Positions 37,959 through 49,267 of a stretch of DNA of 64,000 nucleotides are shown here, in pieces (the stretch's first letter is position 1; each line of letters starts with the position of its first letter). Source of the stretch: Marivita cryptomonadis (GTDB lineage: Bacteria > Pseudomonadota > Alphaproteobacteria > Rhodobacterales > Rhodobacteraceae); NCBI RefSeq assembly GCF_002115725.1, contig NZ_JFKD01000017.1, positions 1-64,000 of the forward strand, read 5' to 3'. A program made the translations under genes and the position numbers. The notes beneath the pieces were generated by a model. That model saw only the letters and a program-made list of their open reading frames with translations, had not been told where the DNA came from and made no database searches.

Positions 37959-38013
37959 CACACGCGCATGGCGGGCTCTGGCCTCTTGCGGAAAAGAGGC
38001 GTAGCTGAACCGC

Positions 38014-38902
38014 ATGCAAACCATGCGCGCCATCCTCCTGATGATCCTTGCAATGGCGCTTCTCGCGCTCAGCGATGTGTTCATCAAACTGTCTTCACAG
38101 GTTTTTTCCCCAGGCTACGTGATGTTTCTCCTCAGCCTCGGGGGCACACTCTGCTTTATGCTGATTGCCAGATGGCAAGGCGCAAACCTGCTAAGCCGCG
38201 ATGCATTTCACCCTTGGGTGCTGGCTCGAAGCGGGCTCGAGATCATGGGCGGGCTTGGGCTTGTTCTGTCCATCGGGGTGATCCCACTGTCGCTGTTCGC
38301 AGCGATTATGCAGATGGCACCACTGGTCGTAACGCTGGGTGCAGCGGTCTTTCTCAAGGAACCCGTGGGGCTGCGCCGCTGGCTGGCCATCCTCGTGGGG
38401 ATCATCGGGATGCTGCTGGTGATCAAACCGGGAACCGACGGGTTTGAACCTGCCGCCCTTTTTGCTGTGATGGGTGTCTGCGGATTGGGCTTGCGCGATC
38501 TGATCACACGGCTCTCGCCGTCACATATCCCGTCGATTTCCTTGGCGACATGGGGGTTTACCGCCACCATCCCAATCGGCTTTGGCCTGATCCTTGTGTC
38601 CGAAGCCCCAACCAATGTCACCGCGATCACCGTGTGGCATATGGGGGCCGGGATCATCGTCACCGCGCTTGGCTATTACGCGGTCACACAAGCGATGCGC
38701 ATGGCCCCTGCCGCCATCGTGTCACCCTTCCGCTACACAAGGCTGATCTTCACAATGAGCCTTGGCATCCTGATCTTCGGCGAACGCCCCGATGGCCTGA
38801 CGCTCCTCGGTGCAGCCATCATTCTGAGCGCGGGGCTTTATGCGCTTTATCGTGAGCGCAAACTGGCGATGGAACAGGAACGGCTTCAAGCAGCCCCTTC
38901 CC

Positions 38903-38907
<5 letters not shown>
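38014..38907 (+). CDS. EamA-family (DMT) transporter
   Basis: The 297-residue protein begins with a first membrane helix (ILLMILAMALLALSDVFIKL) and has ten helices with EamA repeat features (PLSLFAAIMQMAPLVVTLGAAVFLKEPVGLRRW). The substrate is unknown. An alternative start is ATG 38023. Its stop codon lies inside a CceR-like operator (38903-38914) that belongs to the downstream eno promoter. Confidence 0.85.
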
Positions 38908-40263
<1,356 letters not shown>

Positions 40264-40297
40264 TCTGTTTCGAATTTTCCTTTGGAAAATCCGACAG

Positions 40298-40346
40298 GCC
40301 GGGCGCTGCGCGCCCGGCTTTTTTGCATATTTATAAAAAGAAGAAG
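40298..40346 (+). terminator. eno terminator followed by the A-rich module
   Basis: An 8-bp GC stem (GCCGGGCG 40298-40305 with 40311-40318) has loop CTGCG and six T (40319-40324). The next bases, GCATATTTATAAAAAGAAG, nearly repeat the tail of the element at 53190-53238. Upstream, at 40274-40290, ATTTTCC-TTT-GGAAAAT resembles one arm set of the palindrome family. Confidence 0.9.
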
Positions 40347-40357
40347 AACAGGCCCGC

Positions 40358-40813
40358 TTAGCTGCCTGCGTTCGGATCTTTGTAGATGCCCTGCTCTTTC
40401 AAAGCGTCCACCACTTCGGCGGGCATGTATTCTTCGTCATGTTTGGCCAGAATCTCAGACGCTTCAAACACGCCATTGATATAGCGCCCCGTGCCGACCA
40501 TACCTTCGTTTTCAGTGAACAGGTCCGGCAGCACACCCGAATAGGTGACGGGCACGGTCGCACCACCATCCGTGACGCTGAAGGACACGGTCGAGCCCTG
40601 ACCGCGGACTATGGAGCCTTCCGTGACCAGACCGCCGATGCGGAAGGTCTCGTTGGGTGCCGGCGGCTCTGCGATCACCTGGCTGGGCGACCGGAAAAAG
40701 TTGATGCCATCGCGCATCCCGTAGCCGATCAGCGCCGTTGACAGGATCAAAGCGACCGTCGCCAATGCGATCACCTGAATACGGCGTTGTTTTTTCAGCG
40801 ATTTCAGGGCCAT
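40358..40813 (-). CDS. ccmE: cytochrome c maturation haem chaperone CcmE
   Basis: The 151-residue protein has one N-terminal membrane helix (about residues 12-31) and a periplasmic OB-fold. The haem-binding H125 and Y129 lie in AKHDEEYMP. It receives haem and hands it to CcmF. The short C-terminal tail is typical. It lies between eno and argC, 15 kb from ccmF-ccmH, instead of directly upstream of ccmF. The start is ATG 40813. Confidence 0.95.
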   Translation of the reverse strand: MALKSLKKQRRIQVIALATVALILSTALIGYGMRDGINFFRSPSQVIAEPPAPNETFRIGGLVTEGSIVRGQGSTVSFSVTDGGATVPVTYSGVLPDLFTENEGMVGTGRYINGVFEASEILAKHDEEYMPAEVVDALKEQGIYKDPNAGS

Positions 40814-40967
40814 GGCATCCTCCCAACCGGCTTTGGCACTATATATACACCCAAAACCCATTCGCAAACTGCAGCAGATCAATTTGCCGCAGTTTGCTTT
40901 TGTTTTTCCGAACCCAAACGGGTCTAAGTGTCTTCAAACGAAGACGCTCGAGGCGACCCAAATAATC

Positions 40968-41996
40968 TTAGGGGAAGCATGGGGCGAGCATCAGGCCCGC
41001 CGTTTCGTCCAGCCCCAGCATCAGGTTCGCGTTCTGCAACGCCTGTCCCGATGAGCCCTTGGTCAGGTTGTCGAGCGCGGCAACGATGATCGCCCGCCCG
41101 TCGATCCGGTCACCTGTCACACCGATATGGCAGAAGTTCGATCCGCGCACATCGTGGGTCGATGGGGTTTCGCCAAACGGCAGCACTTCGATGAAAGGCT
41201 CTCCCGCATAAGCTTTAACCAGCGTTGCATGTACCGCCTGTGCATCGCCGCTGACATAGCAGGTGGCAAGGATGCCCCGGTTCGCCGGGATCAGGTGCGG
41301 CGTGAACTGAACGCGCACCTCTTCACCCGCCAAGGCACTGAATTCCTGATCGAATTCCCCCAGATGCCGATGCGTGCCGCCGACCGCGTAAGCGTTAGTG
41401 CCCTCAGACATTTCGGCATGCAGCAGGTTTTCTTTAAGCGACCGACCCGCACCGGAGACCGCGCATTTCAGGTCGAGGATGATGTCCTTGAAGCCGATCA
41501 CCTTGTCCGAAATCAAAGGCCGCAGGATGTATTGTCCCGTGGCCGCGTTGCACCCGGTGCCCGCCACCAACCGTGCATCACGGATGGCATCACGATAGAA
41601 CTCGGTCAGGCCATAGACCGCCTCTTTCTGCATCTCGACGGCGGCATGTGGGTTGCCATACCATTTTTCATACGCCGCAGGATCACGCAGCCGGAAATCG
41701 GCAGAAAGGTCGACGATCTTCAGATGTGTCGGCAGCTTTGAAATTACCTCTTGGCTGGTCTTGTGCGGAAGCGCGCAAAAGCAAAGATCAATGCCCGAGA
41801 AATCAATCTCTTCCCATGTCACAAGCTTTGGCAGATCAAGGTGGCGCAAGAACGGAAACACCTGCGCGATGGTCTGACCCGCCTTGGAGTTCGCGGCCAA
41901 GGCGGCGATCTCCATATCAGGATGGGTGGCGATGAGGCGCAGCAATTCGGCTCCGGTATAGCCGCTTGCGCCGATGATGGCGATTTTACAGGTCAT
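40968..41996 (-). CDS. argC: N-acetyl-gamma-glutamyl-phosphate reductase
   Basis: The 342-residue protein has the NADP-binding [34 protein letters not shown] and CAVSGAGRS, and [12 protein letters not shown] near the end. The catalytic cysteine sits in [11 protein letters not shown] rather than the more common PGCYPT, a variant I associate with this family group. It reduces N-acetylglutamyl phosphate in arginine synthesis. It is upstream of ccmE on the same strand, 154 bp apart. Confidence 0.93.
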   Translation of the reverse strand: MTCKIAIIGASGYTGAELLRLIATHPDMEIAALAANSKAGQTIAQVFPFLRHLDLPKLVTWEEIDFSGIDLCFCALPHKTSQEVISKLPTHLKIVDLSADFRLRDPAAYEKWYGNPHAAVEMQKEAVYGLTEFYRDAIRDARLVAGTGCNAATGQYILRPLISDKVIGFKDIILDLKCAVSGAGRSLKENLLHAEMSEGTNAYAVGGTHRHLGEFDQEFSALAGEEVRVQFTPHLIPANRGILATCYVSGDAQAVHATLVKAYAGEPFIEVLPFGETPSTHDVRGSNFCHIGVTGDRIDGRAIIVAALDNLTKGSSGQALQNANLMLGLDETAGLMLAPCFP

Positions 41997-42045
41997 TGGG
42001 TCACTCCCCGTGACGAATGGTAAGATAAAACGTGGGCAAAAAGGC

Positions 42046-42858
42046 TCAGGCGGCCTCGAACTGGATTCGTCGTCGCAGGAATTGCGTTGCGTGATCCGAC
42101 ACCCGCTTTGCATCGCCCGTGGTCAGAAACATCGACGCCTCGCCCTGCCCCATCATGTTGGGGTGCCGGACAAGGTAATCGGCGAGGGATTCCGCCACCA
42201 GATTGGCCTGACTGTAGACAGCGACCTCTGGCCCCAGCGCATCCTGAAAGATCTCCTGCATCAGCGGATAATGCGTACACCCCAAAATGGCCGCTTGCGG
42301 GGTCGGCATCTTGCGCTTGAGTGCATCCACATGGGACCGTACCAGCGCTTCGGCCAAAATCATGTCGCCCTCTTCAATGGCATCCACCAGCCCGCCGCAG
42401 GCCTGAGCTTCGACATCGACGCCGATCGCACGGAAGGCCAATTCCCGCTGGAACGCGCGGCTGCGCACGGTTGCGGGAGTGGCGAAAAGCGCCACATGCT
42501 GGACGGCAACTTCACGCGGCGGGGAATTGTCGCCCCATTGCCGTTCGGTCAGCGCTTCGATCAAGGGCACAAACACACCCAACACGCGCTTTTCGCGCGG
42601 AATCCAGCTTTCCTGCATCCGCCGGAGTGCCGCCGCAGAGGCGGTGTTGCAGGCCAGAATCACCAAATCGCAGCCTGCGTCCCACAGCCGTTCGGTCGCA
42701 GCGCAGGTCAGGGTATAGACATCGTCGGCATCGCGCACGCCGTAGGGCGCATGTTTGTTGTCGCCAAGATACACGAACGGCACGTCAGGCAGCCGCTTGG
42801 ACACTGCATCCAGCACCGTCAGCCCACCTAGACCGCTGTCAAATACGCCTACCGCCAT
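42046..42858 (-). CDS. murI: glutamate racemase
   Basis: The 270-residue racemase has [22 protein letters not shown] and the two catalytic cysteines C70 (LACNTAS) and C193 (GCTHYPL). It makes D-glutamate for peptidoglycan. ATG 42858 ([12 protein letters not shown]) is the family start; the frame from 42966 overlaps the upstream acyltransferase. It sits in the minus-strand run acyltransferase-murI-argC-ccmE. Confidence 0.95.
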   Translation of the reverse strand: MAVGVFDSGLGGLTVLDAVSKRLPDVPFVYLGDNKHAPYGVRDADDVYTLTCAATERLWDAGCDLVILACNTASAAALRRMQESWIPREKRVLGVFVPLIEALTERQWGDNSPPREVAVQHVALFATPATVRSRAFQRELAFRAIGVDVEAQACGGLVDAIEEGDMILAEALVRSHVDALKRKMPTPQAAILGCTHYPLMQEIFQDALGPEVAVYSQANLVAESLADYLVRHPNMMGQGEASMFLTTGDAKRVSDHATQFLRRRIQFEAA

Positions 42859-42889
42859 GTCGCCCTCGCGCACTCGGCAAGGGGTGGCG

Positions 42890-43771
42890 TTAATCGCGCA
42901 CCCGGTGCCGCTCTTCAAACTCAAAGCCGTAGTCGTAAGACGTAAACGGCGTTGGAGACAGCTCATACGTGGCTTTGCGCAGAAAATCCATCAGCTCTCG
43001 CGCGTCTTTTTTGCGGATGTCGATTTCCTGCGCTGGGATCGGCGCGCCGATGACGATGCGGACAGGCGTGTCGACGCGTTTGCGGAATTCCTTGATCAAC
43101 AACCCCATGCGCAGCGTGCTATGCAGATGACTGGCCATCTGGAAAAGGCGGCTGGTGTGACCGTCGAAATAGATTGGCACAACGGTGGCGTTGGACTTGG
43201 CGATCATGCGGGCGGTGAACCCCCGCCAGCCGGGATCCATAGGTTTGGCAAAGGGTGTCACGGCGGTGGACACTGTGCCGCCGGGAAACACCCCAACACA
43301 GCCACCTTCGCGCAGATAATCCAGCGCCACCTTGCGGGTATCGATGTTCTGCGCGATGGCCTCTTTGGTTTCGTCGAAATTGACCGGCAGAATGACGCGA
43401 TCCAGATCCGCTGCCTTGCGGAAAATCTTGTGCGCAAGAATGCGGAAATCGCCGCGCGTGACTGACAGAATGTGGCCCAGGATCAGCCCGTCCAAGATGC
43501 CGTACGGATGGTTGGCGATCACGATCAGCGGACCGGTGCGCGGGATATTGTCCAGCGACCCGCCGACCACATCAAGGCTGAGGCCATAGCGATCAACCAT
43601 AACCTCCCAGAAATCGCGGCCTTGGGCGACTTCGTCCTGATAGCCTGCCGCGCGTTTGATCAGCGTCAGGCGTCCTGTCGCGTTTTCCATCAGGCGGATC
43701 ATCGCGCGTCCCGGTTTGGAGCGGGCGGAGTACGAGTAGGATATGTCGCGGGCGGCGGAAGACGTCACCAA
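42890..43771 (-). CDS. lysophospholipid acyltransferase family protein
   Basis: The 293-residue protein has the acyltransferase motif NHPYGILDG (H88, D94) and the FPGGTVS block, as in PlsC/hemolysin-type enzymes. It would acylate a lysolipid or ornithine lipid precursor at the inner membrane; the substrate is unproven. No N-terminal membrane helix is evident. A downstream ATG (residue 24 or 28) is possible because the first 20 residues are weakly conserved. Confidence 0.83.
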   Translation of the reverse strand: MVTSSAARDISYSYSARSKPGRAMIRLMENATGRLTLIKRAAGYQDEVAQGRDFWEVMVDRYGLSLDVVGGSLDNIPRTGPLIVIANHPYGILDGLILGHILSVTRGDFRILAHKIFRKAADLDRVILPVNFDETKEAIAQNIDTRKVALDYLREGGCVGVFPGGTVSTAVTPFAKPMDPGWRGFTARMIAKSNATVVPIYFDGHTSRLFQMASHLHSTLRMGLLIKEFRKRVDTPVRIVIGAPIPAQEIDIRKKDARELMDFLRKATYELSPTPFTSYDYGFEFEERHRVRD

Positions 43772-43861
43772 TCAAGCTCCGAATACATTGGATCGCGCCC
43801 TGCTAGCGCGCTCTGATTTACCCGCAAAGATGTAACAGTTCCTTAACGGCCATATGACGCA

Positions 43862-46800
43862 TCACTCGGCCGCCTGTTTCAAACCAGCCGCAGCCGAGCG
43901 CAACACGACCAGCAATTCTTCGCGGCGCTTCTCGGCCTTGGCGGCGTTGGCGTGTTTGACCGGGCCAAAGCCCCGGATCTGCAACGGCAGTTCCGCCAGC
44001 GCCACAAGCGCATCCACCGTATCTGGTTTGGCCTTAGGCAACCATTCGTGCATGTCAGCCTCGTATTGCTTGATCAGCGCGCGCTCCATGCGGCGTTCCT
44101 CGGTGCGACCGAATGGATCAAATGGCGTACCGCGCAGCATCTTGAGCTTCGCCAGAAGGCCAAAGCCTTTCAGCATCCCTTCGCCATACTGCTTTTTCAC
44201 CGGCCGCCCGTCGGGTCCGGTCTTGGTCAGCATTGGCGGGGCAAGGTGGAAGGACATCTTGAAGTCGCCGCCGAATTGCTCTTCCGCCTTGGCGCGGGTT
44301 TCGAGGTGTAGGCGCGAGACTTCGTACTCGTCCTTGTAGGCCAATAGCTTGTGATAGCCCTTGGCCACCGCCTCTTTCAGTCGGGGGTCGGAAATTCCGT
44401 ACACCAGCTTACGGTAGCGTTTTGCATAGCGCGTGCTTTGGTATTTTACCAAATGGTCAAATCTATAGGCGATCTTTTCATCCAGCGTCTTTGGCAGCGC
44501 GATCACCTTCGGTTCGGCAACGCGTGCCGCCTCTGCCGGGTGCAGCACCGCCCAGCGACCGATCTCGAAGGCGCGGATGTTCTTTTCGGCCGCCGCGCCG
44601 TTCAATTCGATGGCTTGAACGATGGCGTCATAGGTCAGCGGCACCAGTCCGCGCTGCCACGCGGCGCCGAGAATCATCATGTTTGAGAAGATCGAGTCCC
44701 CCAAGGTTGCCTTGGCCAACTCGGACGCATCGAAGAGGTCGAGCTTTTCTCGCAGCCGCGCCTGAAGCGATACGGTCAACCGATCAGTCGGCAGGGTAAA
44801 TTCGGTGTTGCGCGTAAAATCCCCAGTGATGATCTCGTGGCTGTTCACCACACCACCCGTGCGCCCGGTCCGCATCAGACCCAGCGTTTTGGCACCAGCG
44901 CTGACCACCAGATCACCGCCGATCAGGGCGTCAGCTTCACCTGTCGCCACGCGAATTGCGCTGATGTCTTCGGGGGTGTTGGCAAGCCGCAGGTGGATGT
45001 GTACCGCGCCGCCCTTTTGGGCAAGGCCGGCCATTTCCATCATCCCGGCACCCTTGCCGTCGATCTGCGCCGCTTGCGCCAGCACTGCCCCGATGGTGAC
45101 AACGCCTGTGCCGCCAACTCCGGTGACGACCACGTTCCATGTACCTTCAATCGTTGGCAATTCGGGCCGCGGTAGGTCTGGCAAATCAAGCGATGTTGTC
45201 GCTGCCTTTTTCACCTGCGCGCCTTCCAGCGTCACGAATGACGGGCAGAACCCCTTGAGGCAGGAAAAGTCCTTGTTGCAGGAAGACTGGTCAATCGCCC
45301 GCTTGCGGCCCAATTCGGTTTCCTTGGGCACGATGGACACGCAATTCGACTGCACCCCGCAATCGCCGCAGCCTTCGCAGACATCGGTGTTGATGAAGAC
45401 GCGCTTGTCCGGGTCGGGAAACTGGCCCCGCTTGCGGCGGCGGCGTTTCTCGGCGGCACAGGTTTGGACGTAGACAATGGCGCTGACGCCTGTGGTCTTT
45501 GCAAACTTTGCCTGTACGGTTTGCAAATCGGCGCGTTCTGCGAATTCAATGCCTTGCGGGAAGGACTTGAGGTCCACATCCTCTTTCTCGTCATAGACCA
45601 CCGCCAGATGCTTGACCCCCATCGCGGTCAGTTCCGACGCGATCTGCTGGGGTGACAATCCGCCATCGTTTTTCTGACCGCCCGTCATGGCAACGGCATC
45701 GTTGTAGAGGATCTTGTAGGTGATCGTGGTCCCCGCCGCGATGGCCGCGCGGATTGCCTGCACACCGGAGTGATTGTAGGTGCCGTCACCAAGGTTCTGG
45801 AACACATGCGGCGTCTTCGAGAAGAGCGACTCGCCGATCCAGTTTGCCCCTTCCGCCCCCATATGGGTAAAGCCAAGCGTTTCGCGGTCCATCCACTGCA
45901 CCATGTAGTGACAGCCGATCCCGGCATAGGCGCGACTGCCATCGGGCACTTTGGTAGAGGAGTTGTGCGGGCAGCCGGAACAGAAATATGGCAAACGCGC
46001 TGCGATTTCTTCTGCGTTATCCGCTTTCTTCGCCTCATCAATGGCTTGCATACCGGCCTTGATGCGGTCGGTGTCGCGCCCCTCATCGATCAGGATCTCG
46101 CCCAGCTTTTCGGCAATCAGGATCGGGTCCAGCGCGCCGCGTGTCGGGAAGAGTTCGGGTCCGTGCATCGACCCGGCCCCACCGCCCTTGTGCCAGCCCC
46201 AGACGCGGCGTCCGTGCCGGTCATCAAAGATCGCTTCTTTGATCTGGACCTCGATCAGCTTGCGCTTTTCCTCGACCACGACGATCAGGTCGAGCCCTTC
46301 GGCCCAGTCGTGGAAACCCCGCATGTCGAGCGGCCATGTCTGCCCCACCTTATAAGTGGTGATGCCCAGCCGTTCCGCCTCGTCCGCGTCGATGCCCAGC
46401 AGCGACAACGCATGCACCAGATCCAGCCAGTTCTTGCCCGCTGCCACGAACCCGATCTTCGCACCGGGTTTGCCCCAGACACGTTTATCCATCTTGTTGG
46501 CATGGGAAAACGCCTCGGCGGCGAAGCGTTTGTGGTCGATCATCCGCGCCTCTTGCGCGTGGGGCGTATCAACCAAGCGGATGTTCAGCCCACCATCAGG
46601 CATATCGAATTGCGGTGTGACGAAAGACAGCCGGTCGGGGCGACCATCGACAACGGACGTCACTTCGACGGTGTCCTTCATCGTCTTCAGGCCCACCCAC
46701 AGGCCCGAAAACCGTGACAAGGCAAAACCATAGAGACCGTAATCAAGGATTTCCTGCACACCCGCAGGCGACACCACGGGCATATAGGCGTCGATCATCG

Positions 46801-47284
46801 CCCATTCCGACTGGTGCAACACGGTCGAGGATTCGCCTGTGTGGTCGTCGCCCATCGCCATCAGCACACCGCCATGAGGCGCAGTGCCCGCCATGTTGGC
46901 ATGTTTCATCGCGTCGCCGGACCTGTCGACCCCTGGCCCCTTGCCGTACCAAAGGCCGAACACGCCGTCATAGCGCCCTTCGCCGCGCAACTCGGCCTGC
47001 TGGCTGCCCCAGAGTGCAGTTACAGCAAGGTCTTCGTTCAGACCCTCCTTGAACGTGACATCGGCGGATTTGAGGAACTTTTCTGCACGGTGCATCTGCA
47101 TGTCCACGGCACCTAGCGGCGAACCGCGATAGCCTGTGACATAGCCTGCCGTGTTCAGCCCGGTCGCAACATCGCGCGCCTTCTGCATCAGCATCAAGCG
47201 CACAAGCGCTTGAGTGCCATTCAGAAGCACCGGCGATTTCGACAAATCGAAGCGGTCGTTCAAAGTGATCTCGGCTTTGGTCAT
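43862..47284 (-). CDS. indolepyruvate ferredoxin oxidoreductase, fused subunits
   Basis: The product is about 1140 residues. It has an N-terminal pyruvate-oxidoreductase domain (YRGSPLGAVDMQM), a TPP-binding region (CSGCPHNSSTKVPDGSRAY, GDGTYNHSGVQAIRAAI), a cysteine cluster CEGCGDCGVQSNC, the gamma domain (VTGVGGTGVVTIGAVLAQAA) and a C-terminal DUF6537-type part. It oxidatively decarboxylates aryl pyruvates to aryl-acetyl-CoA, passing electrons to ferredoxin. All subunits are fused in one chain, as in other alphaproteobacteria. The start is ATG 47284. It is divergent from the LysR gene. Confidence 0.93.
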   Translation of the reverse strand: MTKAEITLNDRFDLSKSPVLLNGTQALVRLMLMQKARDVATGLNTAGYVTGYRGSPLGAVDMQMHRAEKFLKSADVTFKEGLNEDLAVTALWGSQQAELRGEGRYDGVFGLWYGKGPGVDRSGDAMKHANMAGTAPHGGVLMAMGDDHTGESSTVLHQSEWAMIDAYMPVVSPAGVQEILDYGLYGFALSRFSGLWVGLKTMKDTVEVTSVVDGRPDRLSFVTPQFDMPDGGLNIRLVDTPHAQEARMIDHKRFAAEAFSHANKMDKRVWGKPGAKIGFVAAGKNWLDLVHALSLLGIDADEAERLGITTYKVGQTWPLDMRGFHDWAEGLDLIVVVEEKRKLIEVQIKEAIFDDRHGRRVWGWHKGGGAGSMHGPELFPTRGALDPILIAEKLGEILIDEGRDTDRIKAGMQAIDEAKKADNAEEIAARLPYFCSGCPHNSSTKVPDGSRAYAGIGCHYMVQWMDRETLGFTHMGAEGANWIGESLFSKTPHVFQNLGDGTYNHSGVQAIRAAIAAGTTITYKILYNDAVAMTGGQKNDGGLSPQQIASELTAMGVKHLAVVYDEKEDVDLKSFPQGIEFAERADLQTVQAKFAKTTGVSAIVYVQTCAAEKRRRRKRGQFPDPDKRVFINTDVCEGCGDCGVQSNCVSIVPKETELGRKRAIDQSSCNKDFSCLKGFCPSFVTLEGAQVKKAATTSLDLPDLPRPELPTIEGTWNVVVTGVGGTGVVTIGAVLAQAAQIDGKGAGMMEMAGLAQKGGAVHIHLRLANTPEDISAIRVATGEADALIGGDLVVSAGAKTLGLMRTGRTGGVVNSHEIITGDFTRNTEFTLPTDRLTVSLQARLREKLDLFDASELAKATLGDSIFSNMMILGAAWQRGLVPLTYDAIVQAIELNGAAAEKNIRAFEIGRWAVLHPAEAARVAEPKVIALPKTLDEKIAYRFDHLVKYQSTRYAKRYRKLVYGISDPRLKEAVAKGYHKLLAYKDEYEVSRLHLETRAKAEEQFGGDFKMSFHLAPPMLTKTGPDGRPVKKQYGEGMLKGFGLLAKLKMLRGTPFDPFGRTEERRMERALIKQYEADMHEWLPKAKPDTVDALVALAELPLQIRGFGPVKHANAAKAEKRREELLVVLRSAAAGLKQAAE

Positions 47285-47449
47285 TTGACGCCTCCCTGCG
47301 TAAAATGTGCCCATAGATTAGCACAAATTTAGGTCATAAATGCTGACCTTGCTAGAAAATTCTTTCGAAAATTCAGTGTCGGGAAAAGTTGTCGTTCATA
47401 TATTGCATTGTGTCATGTAAACCGCCTTTAACGATTGAAAGTGTATCTC

Positions 47450-48370
47450 ATGGACTGGGACAAACTCAGAATATTTCACGCGGTGGCTGATGCCGGCAGT
47501 CTGACCCATGCGGGGGACACGCTGCACCTGTCGCAATCTGCGGTGTCTCGGCAGGTTCGGGCGCTTGAGGAATCGCTGAACACGGTGCTGTTTCATCGCC
47601 ATGCACGGGGACTGATTCTTACCGAGCAGGGAGAATTGCTGTTCGACGCGACGCGCTCCATGAACAAACGGATCGAAGCCGCCACCGCGCGGATCCGCGA
47701 CAGCGAAGAAGAAGTGTTCGGTGAATTGCGTGTGACCACCACAATCGGCTTCGGGTCACTTTGGCTCGCTCCGCGCCTGCCCAAACTTTACGAGAAATAC
47801 CCCGACTTGAACATCGACCTGATGCTGGAAGAGCGCGTTCTTGACCTGCCGATGCGCGAGGCGGATGTCGCTGTGCGCATGAAGGAACCAAGCCAGGCCG
47901 ACCTGATCCGCAAGAAGCTGATGTCGATCCGCATGCGGCTTTATGCGTCGCCTGAATATCTGGCCCAGAACGGGACCCCAGCAACAATCGAGGACATGGC
48001 CAAGCACCGGCTCATTTGCCAGAATCCCCGCGCCGCACAGGTGAGTGCAGGGATGATCATGGTGCAACAATTGTTGGCCTATGACATCAAGTCGACTCTG
48101 ACGGTGAACAACTACTTCGGCGTGCTGCAATCGGTCCTGTCGGGCTTGGGTATTGGCGTTTTGCCCGATTACATCATCGAGGACTTTCCAACCATCAAAC
48201 GCGTATTGGTTGACGTGGAATCGGCGGAAGTGCCTGTTTTCCTTGCTTATCCTGAGGAGCTTCGGCAGTCCAAACGGATCGCGGCCTTCCGGGATTTCGT
48301 TCAGGAAGAGATTTTCGCCCACCGCCAGACCCGCAAGGCACTGGAAGCTGGGGCATCCACGGAAGTGTGA
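47450..48370 (+). CDS. LysR-family regulator, VtlR/LsrB-like
   Basis: The 306-residue protein begins MDWDKLRIFHAVADAGS with an LTHAGDTLHLSQSAVSRQVR helix-turn-helix, then the LysR substrate domain. The N-terminus is nearly that of the VtlR/LsrB group of Rhizobiales, which activates AbcR small RNAs and affects ABC transport and envelope traits. The gene is directly followed by a short terminator-ended RNA gene, as in Brucella and Agrobacterium. ATG 47450 is preferred over 47435. It is divergent from the IOR gene. Confidence 0.88.
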   Translation: MDWDKLRIFHAVADAGSLTHAGDTLHLSQSAVSRQVRALEESLNTVLFHRHARGLILTEQGELLFDATRSMNKRIEAATARIRDSEEEVFGELRVTTTIGFGSLWLAPRLPKLYEKYPDLNIDLMLEERVLDLPMREADVAVRMKEPSQADLIRKKLMSIRMRLYASPEYLAQNGTPATIEDMAKHRLICQNPRAAQVSAGMIMVQQLLAYDIKSTLTVNNYFGVLQSVLSGLGIGVLPDYIIEDFPTIKRVLVDVESAEVPVFLAYPEELRQSKRIAAFRDFVQEEIFAHRQTRKALEAGASTEV

Positions 48371-48421
48371 CCCATGCGCCTCACGCATAGCGGGAATGAC
48401 ATATGTTCTAGGCTATCCCTC

Positions 48422-48450
48422 TTGCCATGTCACAGAGCGCTGACATATTT
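48422..48450 (+). promoter_or_regulatory. candidate promoter of the AbcR-like sRNA
   Basis: TTGCCA (48422-48427) and ATATTT (48445-48450) are separated by 17 bp. The predicted start, about 7 bp downstream, lies just before or within the first stem of the RNA. There is AT-rich sequence upstream that could hold a LysR T-N11-A site. Confidence 0.45.
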
Positions 48451-48538
48451 AGCACATATGAGATGGAGTGCTGAATTGCGCATCATCTTCATACCTCCCT
48501 GTTGGACTTCGGCCGAGCTTATGCTCGGCCTTTTTTTT
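48451..48538 (+). ncRNA. AbcR-like trans-acting small RNA
   Basis: The layout is a short 5' stem (AGCAC 48451-48455 with GTGCT 48468-48472) and a single-stranded stretch containing ATACCTCCCTGTTGGAC (anti-Shine-Dalgarno CCTCCC, 48494-48499). It ends in a perfect 8-bp terminator GGCCGAGC-TTAT-GCTCGGCC with eight T (48531-48538). This matches the AbcR plan: CUCCC targeting motif, strong terminator, position behind a VtlR/LsrB gene. The exact 5' end is not determined, and the name is inferred from architecture and synteny. Confidence 0.65.
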
Positions 48539-48563
48539 GCAATTTTTCCGAGAGGTGGATCAT

Positions 48564-49133
48564 ATGACCGATGACAGAACGCACAGCTGTGTCTGCGGTA
48601 AGATGCGCTGGCGGATCGCGCAGAAGGCCCACGGCACCCATCTGGTCTGCTATTGTGAAGACTGCCAGACCGCAGCTCGGTTTCTCAAACACCAGATCAC
48701 CCGGCTTGATTCCGATGGCGGCACCGAGATCTTTCAAACCCTGCCTGCGCATTTCGAATTCCTTGACGGGCATGACCACCTTGCCGTTCTCAGGCTTGGA
48801 CCCAAAGGGCTGCTGCGCTGGCATGCCGGGTGCTGCGGGACGCCGATCGCCAACACGCTCCCCACCCCGACCCTGCCTTTTGTCGGTGCGATCCTGCCGC
48901 CCGGCGTGGACGGCTACGGGCCGATCAAGGCTCTTGTGAACACCGTGGGCAAAGCAAACCATATCAAGGAAACCGGCGTTCTTGCGGCGCACCTATCAAT
49001 CATGGGCCGCATTCTCCGTGCCCGGCTTCCCGGCGGCAATCGCACCTCTCCGTTCTTTGACAAGAACGGCACACCGATCATCGTGCCCCGCGTCCTGAGC
49101 AGTCACGAACGCAACGCTGCTCGACTGGACTAA
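48564..49133 (+). CDS. DUF6151 / GFA-like zinc protein
   Basis: The 189-residue protein has a GFA-type zinc arrangement: CVCGKM near the N-terminus, CYCEDCQTAARFL and later HAGCCGTPIAN. The family resembles glutathione-dependent formaldehyde-activating proteins (Mss4 fold), but the function of DUF6151 members is unknown. GAGGTGG lies about 7 bp before ATG 48564. The start is 26 bp beyond the sRNA terminator, so it needs its own promoter or read-through. Confidence 0.8.
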   Translation: MTDDRTHSCVCGKMRWRIAQKAHGTHLVCYCEDCQTAARFLKHQITRLDSDGGTEIFQTLPAHFEFLDGHDHLAVLRLGPKGLLRWHAGCCGTPIANTLPTPTLPFVGAILPPGVDGYGPIKALVNTVGKANHIKETGVLAAHLSIMGRILRARLPGGNRTSPFFDKNGTPIIVPRVLSSHERNAARLD

Positions 49134-49267
49134 AATGCGGGCGGGGGCCGGACCCCAACCTCGCTCGCAGAACTTGCACAACAGCGCCCGAATCCGCGCC
49201 GGGGCTTTTCACGCCGCACGGTTTCGCCTAAACCGCCGCCATCTGCGCAACCCACGGGGACATCCGC

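Noticed and set aside
47355..47374. Direct repeat GAAAATTC with a 12-bp period in the IOR/LysR gap
   Set aside because: It may be a regulator site, but it is AT-rich, occurs once, and fits no consensus I can name.
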